A stretch of 9,123 nucleotides of DNA from Lysinibacillus sp. (GTDB lineage Bacteria > Bacillota > Bacilli > Bacillales_A > Planococcaceae). Positions within the stretch are counted from its first letter, which is position 1, and the number at the start of each line of letters is the position of its first letter. Below, piece after piece: positions 5,951 through 9,123 of this stretch. The translations under genes and the position numbers were made by a program. The notes beneath the pieces were generated by a model that worked only from the letters and a program-made list of their open reading frames with translations, ran no database searches and was not told where the DNA came from. The stretch spans positions 1 through 9,123 of the forward strand of contig JAAYHP010000636.1 of assembly GCA_012735355.1 (NCBI GenBank), read 5' to 3'.

Positions 5951-8047
5951 TTGAAAAAGAAATTTATAGGCGCTTTTGCTACGCATACTTCAGATTTCTT
6001 TGACTCCTTCTCTACGCGATTAGAAGATGAACAAGTATATAAATCAAGCATTGATTTTGCCTGTGGATTAAATGTGTCTTTGTTTAAGAACAAAGATATT
6101 TACACTTCCTTCAAGTTCTTTTGCGGTAAATTAACTGATAATGCAGAAAATAATGAAACGTATCTATTTGAGCACTTCCCAAAATTAATAGAGAGATTAA
6201 AACCTTCGGATATTGGAGCATTGTTTGAAGGCTTCGCTTCTTGTTGTTTTCAATTGGTTAAACTTGAAAACATTGAAAACAATACTTACGATAAAATTGC
6301 TAAAACGGCAGAAACCGCAAGACAACTTTTGCCATTAATAGATGAAGATGATATCGAAGAAGGAAAACTTGATATTGTAAAAATCTTAATCGGTCTTGCA
6401 GATAACGGCGAAGAATGGTATTCTACTTACCAAACGCACATTAAAAACATAGTAAACAAAACAAAACTTTCGGAGAGTTTATATGAAGTGTGTTATATGA
6501 TATATCACGCTTCGTCACTAAAAGAATATAGAATTGCATTTTCAAACCTTTTATCAGATGTTTCAGGCTTTAATACTGAATTGGTAGTAATGATACAAAA
6601 GAAGGAACGTTTGGAGTCTGTTTGTGAAAGCACGAAAGATAAGGGCAAGTATATCCTTTACTCTACGATAAAATCTCAAATTGGTGATGAAATACCTACC
6701 CCTAAAGATATTGATAATTTCATTTTGAATTATTACGCATTATCAATAATCAATTCTGAATTAAAGCAATTCTTTAAGAACATACAACAAATGGTTTTCA
6801 CCCCATTAATGATGTTAGACAACGTACCTACATATAGTTTTGGCTACGGTGGATTGACTCCTAAAGGCGAATTTATGAAAGATTTGTTTATGGAGTTGCC
6901 AAACGATTGGGAAATTGACTTGGGTGGAACTAAAATAGTTGTTCGCGACTTTTTACGTAGCAAGTTGAATTGCTATTCGGGTTCTAATTACGGAAATTCA
7001 AAGTCTAAAACTTATATGATTAAATGTGACAACGCTATTTCCGCAAGAAAAACTCCAAGCGCTACAACAAGCAAATCTGCCACCACAACAACGACCACTT
7101 CGTCAACTACGCGTTCTTCTTATACGCCTTCAACTTCTAGTTCGGGGACAAATGGAAAAGTCGTCTGCGGTGTGTTATCCGCAATAGCATTCCTAATTAT
7201 GATTATCTGCTTTGCTTGTGAATCTCCCGTCGGCGGCGTGATATTCTTAATTGGCGCAGTAGCTTTGTTAATTGGAGCTGCTAAATACGACGATATTAAA
7301 GACAACGGCAAAGCGTTAACAGCAATAATTCTAATTCCTATAATTTTATGTTGCATATTTGGTCCTATTGTCGGAAATGCAAACTCTTCATCAGGCTCAT
7401 CGAGTTCGTCAGGCTCTTCAGGTGGTGGCGGATACAATAATAATAGCGAATATACCGTAACTTTAAATAAAGACGGCGGATATGGTGGAACAAGTACTGT
7501 GTATGTGGAATACGGAGATTCAATGCCTTACGCAACAGCGCCATCAAAAAGCGGCTATGAATTTGGCGGTTATTACACGTCTAGAAACGGCATTGGAACA
7601 CAATACTACACAGCTTCAATGTCAAGTGCAAGAACTTGGAATAAATCATCAAATACAACATTATATGCTTATTGGATTGAGGAAGATGACAGTATTGCCT
7701 TAACGGAAAATAACTTTGAAACTTATTTTAACTTTTCTTCGAGTTGTTCAGTTTCTAGATATGATTATAGTTCCTCAGGTACCGCTACATACTCTTTCTC
7801 TATATCTCCGAAAAGCTCGTTTAGATATTCTAATTCCGATAACCCTTCTTCTATTACGGTAACAATTGGTCTTGATATTTCTTCATTGAGCGCATCTTAC
7901 GGGAAGCCATCGGAATACAAAATAACAGTTACTTTATATAAATCATCGGGTTATTCTTATTCGGGGTCTAGAAATTATAGCGTAGGTGCATATGAAAAAT
8001 ATTGGATAGATGGAATATATGATGTGGATGCAAAAATCTATAATTAA
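5951..8047 (+). CDS. Membrane protein with InlB-type extracellular repeat (downstream piece)
   Basis: TTG 5951 is only the first usable start codon after the stop at 5786. It has no convincing ribosome binding site, and the frame is already open and protein-like from 5789, so the start is doubtful. Numbering from 5951: a cytoplasmic helical part (1-360); a Ser/Thr-rich linker (about 365-400); three hydrophobic segments (about 404-423, 427-443, 455-475); a Ser/Gly linker (477-494); and a repeat at about 501-575 with the InlB B-repeat/Flg_new pattern (TVTLNKDGGYGG, YATAPSKSGYEFGGYYTS, TTLYAYW). A Ser/Tyr-rich beta-type C-terminal domain of about 120 residues ends the protein. With three membrane passes and the helical part inside, repeat and C-terminus face outward. 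Such repeats are common in Gram-positive surface proteins; the ligand is unknown. Confidence 0.75.
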   Translation: MKKKFIGAFATHTSDFFDSFSTRLEDEQVYKSSIDFACGLNVSLFKNKDIYTSFKFFCGKLTDNAENNETYLFEHFPKLIERLKPSDIGALFEGFASCCFQLVKLENIENNTYDKIAKTAETARQLLPLIDEDDIEEGKLDIVKILIGLADNGEEWYSTYQTHIKNIVNKTKLSESLYEVCYMIYHASSLKEYRIAFSNLLSDVSGFNTELVVMIQKKERLESVCESTKDKGKYILYSTIKSQIGDEIPTPKDIDNFILNYYALSIINSELKQFFKNIQQMVFTPLMMLDNVPTYSFGYGGLTPKGEFMKDLFMELPNDWEIDLGGTKIVVRDFLRSKLNCYSGSNYGNSKSKTYMIKCDNAISARKTPSATTSKSATTTTTTSSTTRSSYTPSTSSSGTNGKVVCGVLSAIAFLIMIICFACESPVGGVIFLIGAVALLIGAAKYDDIKDNGKALTAIILIPIILCCIFGPIVGNANSSSGSSSSSGSSGGGGYNNNSEYTVTLNKDGGYGGTSTVYVEYGDSMPYATAPSKSGYEFGGYYTSRNGIGTQYYTASMSSARTWNKSSNTTLYAYWIEEDDSIALTENNFETYFNFSSSCSVSRYDYSSSGTATYSFSISPKSSFRYSNSDNPSSITVTIGLDISSLSASYGKPSEYKITVTLYKSSGYSYSGSRNYSVGAYEKYWIDGIYDVDAKIYN

Positions 8048-8061
8048 AGGAGTGCGTTATG
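8046..8061 (+). promoter_or_regulatory. Ribosome binding site of the last operon gene
   Basis: AAAGGAG (8046-8052) overlaps the previous stop codon and lies 6 nt before ATG 8059. This gene has its own strong site, unlike the preceding genes joined by TAATG overlaps, so its translation does not depend on coupling. Confidence 0.7.
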
Positions 8062-9033
8062 GCTATTAGATACACAATTACTAACTATTCTTGTCCGCAT
8101 TGTGGCAAGGTTTTTAAGACGGATTCTTGGTCTCAAGTGGGATACTTGCTATTAATCGTAGGAACGGCTTTTCTATCGTTATCTTGGTTTCTTTCAATTG
8201 CTATTATGAGAGCGATATTCGGTAGTTCTGATATGCCTAGTGTGGGAAGTCCTTTTCGAACTTGTGAACATTGTGGTAAAAAATTTTTGTCTTATGAACA
8301 TCAAGAATGGAACACGTTAAACACAAGTTCTAAAAAAATATGGTCTTATCGTCTTATTCTTAGGGTTTTATATGCATTAAGTGGTTTTGTCCCCCTATTT
8401 CTATTGTCACAATTTTTTTGGGGTTCAAACCACGAGTCAGATAGAACAATAGCGTTGATTTTTTTAATTCTTGCTATTGTAATTGTTTTGATAATTGCCA
8501 TCGCACATTATTTTTGGAAACAATATGGACAAAAAAATGAAATAATCTTAAACCAAGCGGATTTTGATATAGTAAAAGCATCTTTAAAAAGAACAGGCAA
8601 TGACTTAAATATGGAAAATCCGCCCTTAAAAATAAAAGATAGCGGAATGATTTACGGAGTCAGTCAGCAAAAAAACATCAAAAAATCGACTTACACGTCA
8701 CCCCAAGATAATGAGGTAAAATCAGTATTTGATATTTTAGAACATAAAGAAAATTCAAATTATGGTTACAGTGTTGATAATCCTATACTGCTTTCTTCTA
8801 TTCCGGAGGAATATTCTTATTTGTCTTCTCTGAAGGCAAAAGATATAAACAAAATGATAATAGGTATAGATAGAAAAGGTTCTATTAGTAATGGTGATGG
8901 ACTTTTAGATTTATGGGAAATAACAGTGATAGATTATAATTCTCAAAGAAAAGAAACTATCAAAATATATATTAATCCTTACGCGACAAGAAGCAATTAT
9001 TCAATTTGTCCTAAGGATTTCAAGTTTAAATAA
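8059..9033 (+). CDS. Membrane protein with two separated CxxC zinc knuckles
   Basis: This 324-aa protein ends the operon, 11 nt after the previous gene. A CPHCGK knuckle (C12, C15) and a CEHCGKKF knuckle (C69, C72) look like the two halves of one zinc ribbon, but about 53 residues lie between them, including a 27-residue hydrophobic stretch (about 27-53). Two more membrane segments follow at about 98-122 and 130-152. The rest (about 155-324) is soluble, with a disordered Lys/Asn/Ser-rich part and a conserved-looking end (about 240-324: DNPILLSSIPEEYSYLSSL, IGIDRKGSISNG, IYINPYATRSNY). I do not recognise the family. The operon context suggests it works at the membrane with the Hsp70 and the InlB-repeat protein. 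Confidence 0.75.
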   Translation: MAIRYTITNYSCPHCGKVFKTDSWSQVGYLLLIVGTAFLSLSWFLSIAIMRAIFGSSDMPSVGSPFRTCEHCGKKFLSYEHQEWNTLNTSSKKIWSYRLILRVLYALSGFVPLFLLSQFFWGSNHESDRTIALIFLILAIVIVLIIAIAHYFWKQYGQKNEIILNQADFDIVKASLKRTGNDLNMENPPLKIKDSGMIYGVSQQKNIKKSTYTSPQDNEVKSVFDILEHKENSNYGYSVDNPILLSSIPEEYSYLSSLKAKDINKMIIGIDRKGSISNGDGLLDLWEITVIDYNSQRKETIKIYINPYATRSNYSICPKDFKFK

Positions 9034-9051
9034 AAACACAAAGAACTCATG

Positions 9052-9084
9052 AAAAACGGTAGATTAAAAATTCTGCCGTTTTTT
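9052..9084 (+). terminator. Rho-independent terminator of the Hsp70 operon
   Basis: AAAAACGGTAGA (9052-9063) pairs with TCTGCCGTTTTT (9072-9083) across an 8-nt loop, with one T-G wobble, and the right arm runs into a T tract. It lies 18 nt after the last stop codon. The A-rich left arm and T-rich right arm suggest it could also stop transcription from the other side. Confidence 0.85.
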
Positions 9085-9123
9085 ATGCCTAATTTATATA
9101 AATATACCCATATCGTATTGACA
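9085..9123. promoter_or_regulatory. Start of the next intergenic region, possible -35 box at the edge
   Basis: The last bases are AT-rich non-coding sequence ending exactly in TTGACA (9118-9123), a consensus -35 hexamer. Any -10 box lies outside the window, so a promoter cannot be confirmed. Confidence 0.25.

Larger units (their letters stand above)
5360..8047 (+). pseudogene. Single ~895-codon gene interrupted by one in-frame TAA at codon 143
   Basis: The ORF at 5360 and the ORF ending at 8047 are in the same frame, and the 162 bases between the first stop and the TTG at 5951 contain no other stop in that frame. The bridging codons read as ordinary protein (LQYARVDNDGNIFRSFCECL and on). Only the TAA at 5786-5788 separates the parts. 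Since both sides share a frame, a single base change (for example from CAA, AAA or GAA) explains it, and an indel does not. It may be a decaying gene, a sequencing error, or a site of readthrough. The other TAA codons in the operon act as normal stops, so a changed genetic code is not suggested. Confidence 0.65.

Noticed and set aside
7060..7145. ACA/ACG/TCN-rich stretch as a DNA repeat or CRISPR-like element
   Set aside because: It is the coding sequence of the Ser/Thr-rich linker; the triplets are irregular and there are no spacers.
5786..8047. TAA reassigned to an amino acid in this organism
   Set aside because: TAA ends several genes here at sensible places with ribosome binding sites or overlapping starts next to them (118-120, 4504-4506, 5358-5360), so the standard code holds.
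9049..9123. An ATG at 9049 opens a frame that runs to the window edge
   Set aside because: It has no convincing ribosome binding site and runs through the operon terminator stem-loop; most likely a chance open frame.

Overview
The window reads as chromosome or mobile-element DNA from a low-GC Gram-positive bacterium, most likely a Clostridia-type member of the Bacillota. Support: AT-rich coding DNA, strong AGGAG-type ribosome binding sites at nearly every gene, a TTG start, a tyrosine integrase of the kind carried by Firmicute integrative elements, and an InlB/Listeria-Bacteroides-type extracellular repeat. The taxonomic call is inference. All genes lie on the + strand.

Region 1 (1-1397) is the end of an integrative element: the 3' end of an unrecognised gene (1-120), a small acidic/charged protein (145-330), a repeat- and hairpin-rich leader (331-494) and a tyrosine recombinase (495-1397). 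The recombinase keeps R142, K184, H247, R250 and H273, but family-like sequence stops near residue 279. The tail that follows does not look like the family and lacks the nucleophilic tyrosine, so the element appears broken at about nt 1325-1335.

Region 2 (1330-1551) is the junction and control region. It has a 16-bp perfect palindrome, a very good sigma-A-type promoter (TTGACT-N17-TATAAT) whose -35 box overlaps the integrase stop codon, and a leader of about 120 nt ending in a strong ribosome binding site. No CIRCE element is visible.

Region 3 (1552-9033) is a tightly packed operon closed by a clear terminator (9052-9084). In order it encodes: a 984-aa Hsp70-family protein with an unrecognised 169-aa N-terminal extension, an insert between the ATPase and substrate-binding parts, and a long helical tail; a 284-aa four-cysteine zinc-ribbon/helical protein; an ~895-codon membrane protein interrupted by one in-frame TAA at codon 143, with a cytoplasmic helical part, a Ser/Thr linker, three membrane segments, a Ser/Gly linker and an InlB-type repeat; and a 324-aa membrane protein with two separated CxxC knuckles. 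The first three genes are joined by TAATG stop/start overlaps, so translation is probably coupled and the products made together.

The most interesting reading is an undescribed membrane-associated Hsp70 system: a cytoplasmic chaperone-like ATPase, a zinc-ribbon partner, and two membrane proteins, one of which displays a repeat outside the cell. Whether the system is intact is open, because of the TAA in the third gene. Its function cannot be read from the sequence.
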